DNA from: UBA4742 sp963785815
GTDB taxonomy: Bacteria > Actinomycetota > Acidimicrobiia > Acidimicrobiales > Acidimicrobilacustridaceae
Direction: 5' to 3'
NCBI GenBank assembly: GCA_963785815.1
Contig: CAWAWN010000002.1
Location: 744,001-808,000 of the forward strand
DNA length: 64,000 nt
The first letter of the stretch is position 1, and each line of letters starts with the position of its first letter. The notes under the pieces are model-generated. The model did not search any database. It worked only from the letters and a program-made list of their open reading frames with translations, and had not been told where the DNA came from. Both the position numbers and the translations under genes were made by a program. Shown piece by piece: positions 7,992 through 15,609 of this stretch.

Positions 7992-8109
7992 GACTACCAG
8001 CACTGCCGATGGAGCGCTGGTGGGGCTTGGCAGGTCGATCGATGGTCGGCAACCGGCAGGCGACGGGGGCCTGCAGCGTGGTGGGTGGATCGTTACGCCG
8101 CGCTCTCGA

Positions 8110-8748
8110 CTACGCGAGCGGCTTCGGCAGGAAGAGGTCGTCGTTCGTTGCAGGCCTAGGTGTCATCCATGCAACCCTGACCTTGGCCAGCTGATATCGA
8201 CTGCCCCCAGCGCCGGGCCGAAGGACGGTCCCGAGTTGGCTCTTGCTGTGGTAAGCCCGTGCCTTGCCGAGCCGCTTGTGCTCATCGGCGGTCACGAGGC
8301 AGCGGAAGTAGTTATCCGTGATGAACTCGAGGACGTAGCTCGCGTCTAGCGGACGTTCGATTGGTGCTTTGTTCCAGACCACAACCGCGTCGGGATTGTC
8401 TGGCTCATAGGTAGCTCGCTGGATGGCGTCATCGTTTCCAAGCAGATGGCGCACAATCTCGGACACCTCAATGACGTGTTCGATCTCTACCACCCCAAAT
8501 GGGTCCGACGAGAGAACACCCTCGCTCTGAAGATCGCAGTCGTGGCACACGCGACCGCGGCACCACTGTCGCACCAGACGATTGAGCTCCCCGCTCGAGC
8601 GTCGCTCGTTGTCTTCATCAAGACTGAGCCGCTCAGCGAGGTCCGTAGCAAGCTTGACCCGTCGACCTTGGAGGAGCTCGGGCGGCATCCGGCGTGGACT
8701 CTGCCGGTGCTCACGCGCGTACCTGGGGAGCTGTCCGAACTGGGTCAC
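8110..8748 (-). CDS. Uncharacterised protein with a Cys-x2-Cys / Glu-His segment (possible HNH-like fold)
   Basis: A protein of about 212 residues that I do not recognise. The middle has GRVCHDCDLQ, then VVEIEHVIEV, a spacing reminiscent of a treble-clef or HNH nuclease (CxxC, then E-x-H), but the second metal pair is not evident. The N-terminus is basic and the start is uncertain: GTG 8748 has no clear ribosome-binding site and ATG at about 8688 is an alternative. It follows the 55-aa gene of the ubiquitin-like operon by 43 bp on the same strand, so it may be the last gene of that operon. Confidence 0.5.
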   Translation of the reverse strand: MTQFGQLPRYAREHRQSPRRMPPELLQGRRVKLATDLAERLSLDEDNERRSSGELNRLVRQWCRGRVCHDCDLQSEGVLSSDPFGVVEIEHVIEVSEIVRHLLGNDDAIQRATYEPDNPDAVVVWNKAPIERPLDASYVLEFITDNYFRCLVTADEHKRLGKARAYHSKSQLGTVLRPGAGGSRYQLAKVRVAWMTPRPATNDDLFLPKPLA

Positions 8749-8791
8749 GAGGACCAGCCTCGCACGGAGGACAGATGTGACTCCCAGCGTG

Positions 8792-8959
8792 TCAGAAGCC
8801 CGTGGGGGATTTGCCCAGCTGTAAGAGCTGGATGAGCCACAGGCCGTCCACGACGACAGCTGGACGGTCTGCGGCGTCGCCGATCACGTAGAACAAGCTC
8901 TCGTCTGGTTCGGCAAGCGCCGGGGCCGCAAGCGCTGGGGGCGGTGGCGGTCCGATCAC
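8792..8959 (-). CDS. 55-residue protein translationally coupled to the JAB-E1 gene
   Basis: The GTG start at 8959 overlaps the TGA of the JAB-E1 gene in a GTGA junction, the same kind of coupling used by the rest of the operon. The product begins with a Pro/Ala-rich segment (IGPPPPPALAAPALAEPD), followed by a compact hydrophobic part ESLFYVIGDAAD ... VVVDGLWLIQLLQLG, and ends KSPTGF. I know no family for it. The coupling and the non-random protein pattern support expression. It could be an accessory subunit or a target/adaptor of the ubiquitin-like system. Confidence 0.5.
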   Translation of the reverse strand: MIGPPPPPALAAPALAEPDESLFYVIGDAADRPAVVVDGLWLIQLLQLGKSPTGF

Positions 8960-10491
8960 CGTCTAAGGAACCGCCACATTCGGCGCGCCGACCGACCAAC
9001 TGCTCGGTCGCGTTGACCCGGTATGGGCATGTAGGGCCGTGCTGCCTCAACTGCCGCGGCGGTGTCAGTGGCGCGGCGCGCCTTGTCGGCGGCAGCGTGC
9101 AAGCCGCTGACTTGTGGCCGTCGGTCGCCGACGCCGGTGGCCCGCTGGTAGGCGCAGTAGCTCTCGCATTCCGTTTCGTCCTCGTGGATGAGCTGGTGCG
9201 TGGCGAGCGTGTGCCTGAGTGGGCCGCCGTAGCCGATGCCTGCGGGGCCGGCGACGAGGGAGAGGAACTGCCCGAGGAGAGCCGATGAGACGGCCTGGGA
9301 CAAGATGGCAACGTTCTGGTTTGCCGGCTCGGTGCGGCCTGGGGGGAGGTTGGCGATGTAGGTCGGGTTGGTCAGGCTGCCATCTCGTTCGAGTTGGACC
9401 TCTGATGGATCGAACTGGCCGATGCAGCGCATGCAGCGCTGGCCGGGCATGGCGATGTGGGATCGCCAAGTTGCGTTTCGCAGGCCACCGTGGGGGAGTG
9501 GGTCGAGCCGGAGGCCGCCGTCGATGACCGGGATGAGGTCGGTGTGGGCGATGGTGTTCAGGACGTGTCGGGGCCAAGGGCGATCGACACAGGAGAAGAT
9601 CAGGTCATAGTCCAGGGCCACGGCGAGTCCGAGGTCCTCGCAGACGCTTCGTTGCCAGATGGGATTGTCGGGGAGGGCGGCTGTTGCGCTGGACCGGAGG
9701 ATGCGGCGAGCGAGTTCAGCCTTCGGCAAATGGGATCGGGCGTCGGCGATTGTGGCGCCGTGCAGCCTGTCGAGGTTGACCAGCTCGACTCGGTCGAAGT
9801 CCATCACGGCGATGTGTTCGACACCCGTTCGTGCCAGGGCTTCGATGACCAGAGTCCCGACGCTGCCCGCTCCAACCACGAGCACCCGCGCACGGGCGAT
9901 CTGGGCCTGGAGGTGCTCACCCCAGGCACTGATGGTGCGTTCTTGCGTCGGCTGAGGTTTCGGGATCGGCCGGAGACGGGGGTGGTAGTCGGCTCGCCAG
10001 ATTGGCCCGACCACCCTGACCGCCTCGCAATCGGTGGACCCCGTGTCGTGACCGTGACCGCGATTCCAGATCCGCGCACTCCAGGTCTTGTCCCCGCAGG
10101 CGAGGGTCAAGCCGACGACCGGCAAGCCAGTCAGCGCTTGTGCCATGTTCCCGAGTGATCGCTCGGCTTGTGCGTCGGCCTCGCTGAGCTCCTGCCAGCC
10201 CTCCGCCACCGGATGGGAATGCAGCAGTGCCAGGCCACAGCCATCTGCTGACGCGATCTCGGCTGCTCGTCGGGCGTAGAACCGTTCGAAGGAGGCGTTG
10301 CCATGGACGTGCCGATCGCCAGCGCCTGGCGGCACGATCTGACCGAGCAACGCCGTCTGGCGAGAGGCTCCCGATGAGGGTGTCCACAGCGCGAAGCAGA
10401 CGTCCTCCTGTTTGTCTGAGCGGATCAGGGCATCGTGCAGGCTGGCTTCGGTGGCTGCGGTCATGGCCACCTCGTAGTGCGTGGGGTTCAT
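8956..10491 (-). CDS. JAB (JAMM) isopeptidase - E1/ThiF activating enzyme fusion
   Basis: The 511-residue two-domain protein begins with a JAB/JAMM domain whose zinc motif is visible: HSHP at 91-94, then SEAD with Ser103 and Asp106. It is followed by an E1-like ThiF domain starting at VLVVGAGSVG (about 203-212), with the acidic strand VMDFDRVELVNLDR that binds ATP. Two cysteine pairs (CMRC and CESYC) look like the structural zinc site of E1 enzymes. JAB domains process or remove ubiquitin-like modifiers; E1 domains adenylate them. The start at ATG 10491 overlaps the E2 stop (ATGA). It sits in a multiubiquitin-E2-JAB/E1 operon, the known gene order of bacterial ubiquitin-like systems. Confidence 0.88.
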   Translation of the reverse strand: MNPTHYEVAMTAATEASLHDALIRSDKQEDVCFALWTPSSGASRQTALLGQIVPPGAGDRHVHGNASFERFYARRAAEIASADGCGLALLHSHPVAEGWQELSEADAQAERSLGNMAQALTGLPVVGLTLACGDKTWSARIWNRGHGHDTGSTDCEAVRVVGPIWRADYHPRLRPIPKPQPTQERTISAWGEHLQAQIARARVLVVGAGSVGTLVIEALARTGVEHIAVMDFDRVELVNLDRLHGATIADARSHLPKAELARRILRSSATAALPDNPIWQRSVCEDLGLAVALDYDLIFSCVDRPWPRHVLNTIAHTDLIPVIDGGLRLDPLPHGGLRNATWRSHIAMPGQRCMRCIGQFDPSEVQLERDGSLTNPTYIANLPPGRTEPANQNVAILSQAVSSALLGQFLSLVAGPAGIGYGGPLRHTLATHQLIHEDETECESYCAYQRATGVGDRRPQVSGLHAAADKARRATDTAAAVEAARPYMPIPGQRDRAVGRSARRMWRFLRR

Positions 10492-10838
10492 GAGACCGTT
10501 GCTTCGCGGAGGAGCGCGCGGGCCTGGGCGAGCCAGGCCGCGTGCACCGTCGGCGCCTGGCCGCCAGGCCTTGTGGGGGCGGCTCCACTTGCGATGGCCG
10601 GGGCCTAGCTCGGACGCCTGTCCTCCGCCATCCTTCAGCTCGATTTGGGTTGGGAGGTGGATCCAGTGCGGTGGCACGGTCGGGTAGTCGGCTGGCGGGT
10701 CCGTCGCGACCTCGATCGCTCCTTCCATGAACGCGCCGACGCCCGGCTCGAAGCACAGAACGACGAGGTCGCCTTCAGCGGGGCGGTGATACCCAGGTCG
10801 CGCAGTTCGGCGATGAAGGCTTCTACGCCGGCGCTCAT
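10488..10838 (-). CDS. Prokaryotic E2-family protein, split by two single-base indels
   Basis: ATG 10838 overlaps the multiubiquitin stop by one base. Read across two frame changes, the product is about 117 residues: AGVEAFIAELRDLGI, then EGDLVVLCFEPGVGAFMEGAIEV, YPTVPPHWIHLP, HRKWSRPHKAW, then HAAWLAQARALLREATVS. This matches the E2 family found next to multiubiquitin proteins, including the PPHWIHLP strand. A −1 change in the G run at 10780-10783 and a +1 change near 10546-10551 break it. With both corrected, its stop forms an ATGA overlap with the JAB-E1 start, which argues that the true gene is intact. A canonical catalytic Cys environment is not obvious. Confidence 0.68.
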
Positions 10839-11266
10839 CACTCGACCGGGGTCGGACCGATGTAGTCGGAGATGAACACCTCGCCCTCCTTCAGGTGGAT
10901 CTCAGACCCCGTGTCGAGCACCTCGGTCTTGCCGTCTCGCTTCCGCTTGAGCAGCACGTAGTTCGCGGGATCCAGACCAGCCAGCTTGATCAGGTTGGAC
11001 ACCAACCACTTGCGCTGGCGAGTCTCGAACGGCTCGCCGTCGATCGTGAAGTGGATGACAGGCCGTCGGTGGACGTGGTGGCCCGGCAGGATGCCGGCCT
11101 CAACAACGGTCACCTCACCGTCGACGAGCTCGAGATCGATCTCCTCGATCCAGAGAACCTCCCCCTTCTGGGTGCCTGCCCGCTCCTGAAGGTCGAGGAC
11201 GAGGATCCCCTCGTCAACTTCGAGGCAGAGCTCGCCCCCGTCCGGGTCCTTGATGTACACGTCCAT
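10838..11266 (-). CDS. Multiubiquitin-domain protein (ubiquitin-like modifier)
   Basis: The 142-residue protein has a C-terminal multiubiquitin-type beta-grasp domain from about residue 67: VIHFTIDGEPFETRQRKWLV, LIKLAGLDPANYVLL, then EIHLKEGEVFISDY. The N-terminal 65 residues (EVLWIEEIDLEL, VVEAGILPGHHVHRRP) may be a second, diverged domain. There is no C-terminal Gly-Gly; it ends IGPTPVE, so processing or conjugation may work differently. The start at 11266 is chosen because GGAGG lies five bases upstream. It is the first gene of the operon, followed directly by E2 and JAB-E1, and divergent from an XRE-ImmA regulator. Confidence 0.82.
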   Translation of the reverse strand: MDVYIKDPDGGELCLEVDEGILVLDLQERAGTQKGEVLWIEEIDLELVDGEVTVVEAGILPGHHVHRRPVIHFTIDGEPFETRQRKWLVSNLIKLAGLDPANYVLLKRKRDGKTEVLDTGSEIHLKEGEVFISDYIGPTPVE

Positions 11267-11310
11267 GCGGACCTCCAAGGTCTAGGGTCGTGCGATGGAC
11301 GTCGTAGAGC

Positions 11311-11350
11311 TACCATCGCTGTGGTAAGTCATCATACCAGATCGGTAAGT
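11311..11350. promoter_or_regulatory. Putative operator between the ubiquitin-like operon and the XRE-ImmA regulator
   Basis: TACCA-N6-TGGTA at 11311-11326 and TACC-N5-GGTA at 11335-11347 are inverted repeats. GGTAAGT occurs twice, at 11323 and 11344, 21 bp apart (two helical turns). The site lies between two divergent starts, as expected for autoregulation by the XRE-ImmA protein. Confidence 0.55.
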
Positions 11351-11358
11351 ACTCGCCG

Positions 11359-12180
11359 GTGACATCCTCAGGTCTTTCCGCGTCGCTGGGGCGCAGGCTG
11401 CGAGAAGCCCGCGAGCGGCTCGAACTCACCCAGGCCGACGTTGCAGCTCGCCTTGGCAGGACGCCCACCGCCATCAGCTACTGGGAAAGCGGGCAGCGCA
11501 GCCCCGGCCTGGATGACCTCGTCGAGCTCGCTGAGGTCCTTCACCTCGAGCCCGGAGAGCTGCTGCCTCGCTCTCCCCGTGTGGTAGCCCGTGCCGAGGC
11601 GGCGCTTCTGAATGTCAGCGACCTGGCTGAAATCGTCGACTGGGCGCTCGATCAGCCGGGCCCTAGCGGGTCGCTGTCCCAGGTCCCAGACGCCCCGACC
11701 TCAAATCCAGCGGAGGCAGCAGGTTTCGCTCGCCGGATGGCGAAGCAGCTAAAGCCTCCCATCGACGTCGAACGAGTCCTCCGCGCCTGCGGATGCACTC
11801 ACTTGGTCCGCTCGCTCCCAGAGGGACTTCAAGGATTCGTTGTCGTGGCAGACGCACGACCGATCGTGGTTGTAAACCAAGGTGACTCGCAAGGTCGACG
11901 GCGGTTCACCGCGGCCCACGAGCTTGGACACATCCTGCTCAACCACCACGACACCTTTCACGTCGATCTGGACTCGAACGAGGGATCGCCACCCAACTAC
12001 AACTGGCGATTCGAACGATCGGCGAACGATTTCGCGGCGGCCCTGCTGATGCCCGAAGAACTGGTACGCCGCAGTGTCGAGAACCGAGTCCAGTCCGACC
12101 TCAAGGGCTTGGCACGGGAGTTCGATGTCAGCCTGCAGGCGATGTCCATCCGTCTCGCGGGGCTATCAATACAGATCTAG
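11359..12180 (+). CDS. XRE-family regulator fused to an ImmA/IrrE metallopeptidase
   Basis: The 273-residue protein has an N-terminal Xre helix-turn-helix (about 8-65: LGRRLREARERLELTQADVAARLGRTPTAISYWE) and a C-terminal ImmA/IrrE domain with the zinc motif AAHELGHILLNH (about 190-200), followed by RSANDFAAALLMPEELV. Such single-chain proteins sense a signal and switch off their own repression. It is divergent from the multiubiquitin operon with 92 bp between starts, and putative operators lie in that gap, so it probably controls the ubiquitin-like system. The start is GTG 11359; no strong ribosome-binding site is visible, so it may be leaderless. Confidence 0.86.
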   Translation: MTSSGLSASLGRRLREARERLELTQADVAARLGRTPTAISYWESGQRSPGLDDLVELAEVLHLEPGELLPRSPRVVARAEAALLNVSDLAEIVDWALDQPGPSGSLSQVPDAPTSNPAEAAGFARRMAKQLKPPIDVERVLRACGCTHLVRSLPEGLQGFVVVADARPIVVVNQGDSQGRRRFTAAHELGHILLNHHDTFHVDLDSNEGSPPNYNWRFERSANDFAAALLMPEELVRRSVENRVQSDLKGLAREFDVSLQAMSIRLAGLSIQI

Positions 12181-12337
12181 GACCGTTCGGTCGGGCGTGC
12201 CGTTCACCTCGATCAGGGGACGAAAGGGCCTTGGGTCGGAACCACGGCTCGCCCTGGGACCCCACGACGGCGCGCTCCCTCGGAAGCGATGGGACCGAAG
12301 CTAGACCCGGCGGCGTTGCCCTCAGACCACTTCATGT

Positions 12338-12541
12338 TCAGGTCACGGCTTCGAATCGCAGCAGCGGCGCGATTAGCCGGACAAGGGGCTGTAGCTCGCC
12401 CGTGACGAAGGCAGCGCGGGATGCATCCTCGTTCTCCGTGGCTGTCATGTCCTCCCAGGCGATCCGCCAACCGAACTGAGCTGCCCACTGGCGGAGAAAG
12501 CTCCGTTGAGTACGTCCGTTTCCTTCACGGAAGGGATGGAG
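12338..12541 (-). pseudogene. C-terminal remnant of a Fic-family protein, cut by the IS
   Basis: On the minus strand the frame entering from the IS end reads LHPFREGNGRTQRSFLRQW, the Fic catalytic motif HPFxxGNGR, then FGWRIAWEDM and a C-terminal ENEDASRAAFVTGELQPLVRLI segment, ending at a TGA at 12338. About 67 residues remain. Fic enzymes transfer AMP or other phosphate groups from nucleotides to proteins, often as toxins. The N-terminal two thirds are absent: beyond the IS the minus strand holds integrase sequence instead. It has no start of its own and is probably dead. Confidence 0.72.
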
Positions 12542-12570
12542 TGGAGGTACCCCGGGTTGACGGACACCTG
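12542..12570 (+). repeat. Left terminal inverted repeat of the IS3-family element
   Basis: The 29-bp end matches the complement of 13866-13894 at most positions, with the strongest block GTACCCCGG. Confidence 0.75.
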
Positions 12571-12608
12571 AGCTGAGGCGACGTTGGTCGCTTCGGGAAG
12601 GAGTTCAG

Positions 12609-12899
12609 ATGCCACGTCCCCATCCGCCGGAGTTCCGTCAGCGGGCTGTTGAGCTGGCTCGGATGCGTGAGAAGCCGGTCGCTGAGATCGCAGAGGACCT
12701 CGGCATCTCCGACAGTTGTCTGCGTAACTGGATGCGCCAGGCCGATCTCGACGAGGGCCGCCGCAGTGACGGGTTGACCAGCGCGGAACGCGAGGAGCTG
12801 GTCGAGCTGCGCCGGGAGTTGAAGGTCGCTCGGCTCGAGAACGAGATCCTGAAGCGGGCGGCCGCCTACTTCGCGAGGGAGAACGTGCTCCCAAAATGA
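12609..12899 (+). CDS. IS3-family transposase OrfA
   Basis: The 96-residue protein has an N-terminal helix-turn-helix (PPEFRQRAVELARMR, AEIAEDLGISDSCLRNWMRQ) and a C-terminal leucine-zipper-like helix (LVELRRELKVARLENEILKRAAAYFA). It binds the IS ends. The stop overlaps the OrfB start in AAAATGA, so OrfB is made by coupling or by a −1 slip, as is usual in this family. It appears intact. Confidence 0.93.
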   Translation: MPRPHPPEFRQRAVELARMREKPVAEIAEDLGISDSCLRNWMRQADLDEGRRSDGLTSAEREELVELRRELKVARLENEILKRAAAYFARENVLPK

Positions 12900-13777
12900 G
12901 ACACACCTTCATCGCCGAGCGTTGCTCGGATCTGCCCGTCTCGGCCTGCTGCCGGGTGATGGGGGTGTCGCGGTCGGGCTATCACCAGCGGCGTGTCGAG
13001 CCGGTCACCGACCGCGAGCGGGTCGAAGCGCACCGGGCGAACACGGTGTTCGACATCTGGAAGCTGTCGCGCCACTCCTATGGGATGCCGAGGATCCGCA
13101 ACGAGCTGCGCCTCGGACTCGGCGAGGGTGCCAGCCGCACGACCGTCGCCCGGCTCATGGGCCTGTGCGGGGCGGTGGGCATCCACTACAAGCGCAAGGG
13201 CGGCTGCACGCGGCCCGGTGACGGCGAGATCAGCGACGATCTGGTCAATCGGGCCTTCGACCCCGACGGCCCGGACCGGTTGTGGGTCATGGACGTGACC
13301 GAGCACCCCACCGGGACCGGCAAGGTGTACCTGGCGGTGGTGATCGACGCCTGGAGTCGGCGAGTGGTGGGCTGGTCGATCGCCGATCACATGCGCGCCG
13401 AGCTCGTGGCGGACGCGGTGCAGATGGCCACCTGGCGCCGCCAACCGCCGCCAGATCAGGTGATCGCCCATTCCGACCACGGCGCCCAATACACCTCATG
13501 GCTGTTCGGCAACCGGCTCCGCTCGGCCGGGCTGTTGGGCTCGATGGGCAGCGTCGGGGACTGCTTCGACAACAGCGTGGCCGAGGCGTTCTTCTCCGGG
13601 CTCCAACGCGAGCTGCTCGACCAGCACCACTGGCACAGCCGCGACCAGCTTGCCGTGGCGATCTTCGACTGGATCGAGTGCTGGTACAACCCGCGCCGCC
13701 GTCACTCCTACAACGGTGGGCTCAGCCCCGCCGAGTTCGAGACCGCCAACGCCCCAGACGCCGAGATCGCGGCATGA
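12896..13777 (+). CDS. IS3-family transposase OrfB (DDE integrase domain)
   Basis: The 293-residue catalytic protein has an N-terminal HTH_21-like region (ANTVFDIWKLSRHSYGMPRI) and an rve integrase core with the acidic triad visible: Asp in LWVMDVTEHP, Asp in IAHSDHGAQYTS and Glu in NSVAEAFFSGLQRE. The ending WIECWYNPRRRHSYNGGLSPAEFE is typical. It is full length, so this IS copy may still be active. Confidence 0.95.
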   Translation: MRHTFIAERCSDLPVSACCRVMGVSRSGYHQRRVEPVTDRERVEAHRANTVFDIWKLSRHSYGMPRIRNELRLGLGEGASRTTVARLMGLCGAVGIHYKRKGGCTRPGDGEISDDLVNRAFDPDGPDRLWVMDVTEHPTGTGKVYLAVVIDAWSRRVVGWSIADHMRAELVADAVQMATWRRQPPPDQVIAHSDHGAQYTSWLFGNRLRSAGLLGSMGSVGDCFDNSVAEAFFSGLQRELLDQHHWHSRDQLAVAIFDWIECWYNPRRRHSYNGGLSPAEFETANAPDAEIAA

Positions 13778-13865
13778 TCGTCGCGGAACCGGCCCCTCAG
13801 ATCGCTCCTAAGCCCCTCGAGCGACCCATCTGCTATCACCCACCGGGGCCTTCAGCCCCACAACC

Positions 13866-13894
13866 CACCTGTCCGTGACACCGGGGTACTTCCA
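13866..13894 (-). repeat. Right terminal inverted repeat of the IS3-family element
   Basis: It is the complement of the left end. Between the OrfB stop and this repeat lies a GGGGC-CTTCA-GCCCC hairpin (about 13846-13860) that could act as a transcription stop inside the IS. Confidence 0.75.
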
Positions 13895-14943
13895 TTGGGC
13901 TTGGAGGATCTGGCCGCGGGCGACGAGGAAGGTGGCGACGTTGTGGCGGAGCCGATGAAGTGTGGCGTCCGGGACCTCGGCGGCGTCACGGAGTCGGGTG
14001 AAGCGGTGGCCGAGGGCTTCCGTGGTGAGTCGGTGATGGTGGCCAGGGTCGGGGCTGAACAGCCACGGCCCCAGTGGCGCGGGTTGTCGGGCCTGCCAGT
14101 CACCCAGCAGGACCCTCCACAGGCGGGCGGTGCTCGAGCCGAGCGTGAGCGTTCGGCCGTGGCCGGATTTGGGGGTGTCGATGACGTTCGCTGACGCGGC
14201 ACGGCGGATGTGCAGCACCCGGCCATCGAGATCACCGAACTGCAGGGCTGCGAGCTCGCCGCGTCGTGCACCCGAGTCGGCGGCCAGGCGGACGAGGAGC
14301 AGATTCTGTTCGGCCACGTGCCGGGATCGGCCTCGATCCGGACGTTGGCCACAGCCTCAACCATCTGATGCTCGGCGACCGCCAACAAGCGGGTCAGCTC
14401 CTCGGGCTCGAGTGGACGCCTCGGCTCGGGGCGGCCAGGGCCGCGCATCGAGCGGATCGGGTGGTGGTCGATGATGCGCTCGTCATAGGCCCAGCCGATA
14501 GCGGCGCGTAGCACCCGGAACCGGCCACCGACTACCGAGGCGGAGGCGCCGGTCGCTTCCCAGCGGGCGAAGGTCCGGCGGATCTCGAGCGGAGTGAGCG
14601 ACACCACCCGCAGTTGGGCCAGTCGCTGGTCGGCGACGAGGTGGCGGACGTTGGAGCGGTGGCCCACCGCGGTGGAGGGTTTCCAGGGGTGGTCGGCGAT
14701 CAGCCACCGTTCCAGCAGCTCAGCCACAGTCAGCAGCGGCGCGGCCCGGGTCACCGATCGGCGGGCCCGGTACTCGGCGGCCAGCTCGGACCGGTAGAGG
14801 TCGGCCTCGGCGGCGCTGCCCCGGTAGGTCACCGACCGCTGCAACGTGCGGGCGGTGACCGGGTCGGTGCCGACGGCGATGCGGATCTCCCACACCCCCG
14901 GTCGGCGTTCGCGCATCGTTCCTGTCCCACGGGTGGCAGCCAT
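13895..14943 (-). pseudogene. Tyrosine recombinase of the inner element, frameshifted and truncated by the IS
   Basis: The start at 14943 (ATG) lies 80 bp left of the att copy inside tRNA-Arg. The N-terminal arm-binding and core-binding parts read normally to about 14330. There one base is missing (GATCCC should probably be GATCCCC), and the frame continues as AEQNLLLVRLAADSGARRGELAAL with the first catalytic Arg, then HRLRHNVATFLVARG with the HxxR box. At 13894 the IS begins, so the GH box and the nucleophilic Tyr are missing. The recombinase cannot be functional. Confidence 0.85.
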
Positions 14944-15022
14944 GGCTGCGCAATGTAGGGATGACGGGCTGCCGCGCCCCGCCCCGGCCACGGACCGGTG
15001 GGGCCGTGACCTGCAGATTCAG

Positions 15023-15068
15023 TCAGCGCGCTCGGAGGGACTCGAACCCCCAACCTTCTGATCCGTAG
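15023..15068. repeat. Attachment-site repeat inside tRNA-Arg(ACG)
   Basis: The 46 bases are identical to 3015-3060. They cover the 3' half of the intact tRNA gene, so integration here reconstitutes the tRNA. Confidence 0.88.
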
Positions 15069-15100
15069 TCAGATGCTCTATCCAATTGAGCTACGAGCGC
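15027..15100 (-). tRNA. tRNA-Arg (anticodon ACG)
   Basis: The minus strand folds into a cloverleaf: acceptor GCGCTCG pairs with CGAGCGC, the D arm is AGCTCAATTGGATAGAGCA, the anticodon stem-loop is CTGACTACGGATCAG with ACG, and the T arm contains GGTTCGAGTCC. There is no encoded CCA. It is the integration target for the stacked elements to its left. Confidence 0.95.
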
Positions 15101-15393
15101 TGGTGGAGCGGAGGGGCAGTCTAGGCGACCCGGCGACGGGGTCCAAAGGCGAACGAAAACGTCAGGTGCCGCCGGGCGAACCGGCGGCACTGACCACTCC
15201 GCCCGCGAAGGGCGCCGCGAGCATACGGCCCTTGTCGCTGCACTGCCAGGGGTCGTTGGGCCCAGATCCCCCCACCCCTCGTTCTGGCGACGAAATCCGA
15301 CCCACGCACGTCGTGATTCGTTGCCGAGACGGGCGGAGGGCAACGCGGAAAATCGCATCGGGGCCCTGCGATTCGCAAGGCCCCGACACCGGG
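15101..15393. other. Spacer between two tRNA genes
   Basis: These 293 bases hold no supported gene. Several open frames cross them, but none shows a protein pattern. Confidence 0.5.
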
Positions 15394-15482
15394 CGGAGAG
15401 GGTGGGATTTGAACCCACGGAGAGCTTGCGCCCTCACCTCCTTAGCAGGGAGGCCCGATCGACCGGACTCCGGCACCTCTCC
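15394..15482 (-). tRNA. tRNA-Ser (anticodon GCT)
   Basis: The minus strand gives a class-II tRNA: acceptor GGAGAGG pairs with CCTCTCC, the anticodon arm is CCTCCCTGCTAAGGAGG with GCT, a long variable arm follows (GAGGGCGCAAGCTCTC), and the T arm contains GGTTCAAATCC. No CCA is encoded. It reads AGC/AGU codons. Confidence 0.95.
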
Positions 15483-15609
15483 AGGCCCGTCGATGCTACA
15501 CACCCGCCGAACACGGCGATCCCGAGATCCCCGTGGCGCCACCACACCTCCCGGCCGCCGCCCGGATTGGGGGTAGAAGCCGGAACGCGGTGGGGGCAGA
15601 CTTGCGCGG

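Larger units (their letters stand above)
12542..13894 (+). mobile_element. IS3-family insertion sequence, 1353 bp
   Basis: Imperfect terminal inverted repeats are visible: the left end starts TGGAGGTACCCCGG and the right end, on the other strand, starts TGGAAGTACCCCGG. Both continue with ACGGACA about four bases later. The ends are TG...CA as in IS3 elements. It encodes OrfA and OrfB with a DDE transposase. The flanks (GAG at left, TTG at right) show no target duplication, which suggests a deletion or recombination after insertion. Confidence 0.88.
3061..15068. mobile_element. Inner 12-kb integrative element at tRNA-Arg, with accessory (probable defence) cargo
   Basis: It is bounded by the 46-bp direct repeats. 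It carries its own integrase next to the right att site (degraded by an IS), a ribbon-helix-helix protein, a nucleotide-modification-like module, a ubiquitin-like conjugation operon, two XRE/ImmA regulators and a Fic remnant. No replication or conjugation genes are recognisable, so it is probably a mobilisable island or satellite. Loss of the integrase C-terminus means it probably cannot excise by itself. Confidence 0.75.

Noticed and set aside
12896..12899. A broken OrfA/OrfB junction in the IS
   Set aside because: Overlapping frames with AAAATGA at the junction are normal for IS3-family elements and are not damage.
12445..12912. A 155-codon minus-strand frame across the IS left end
   Set aside because: It is antisense to OrfA and joins IS and flank by chance. 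The meaningful frame on that strand is the Fic remnant.
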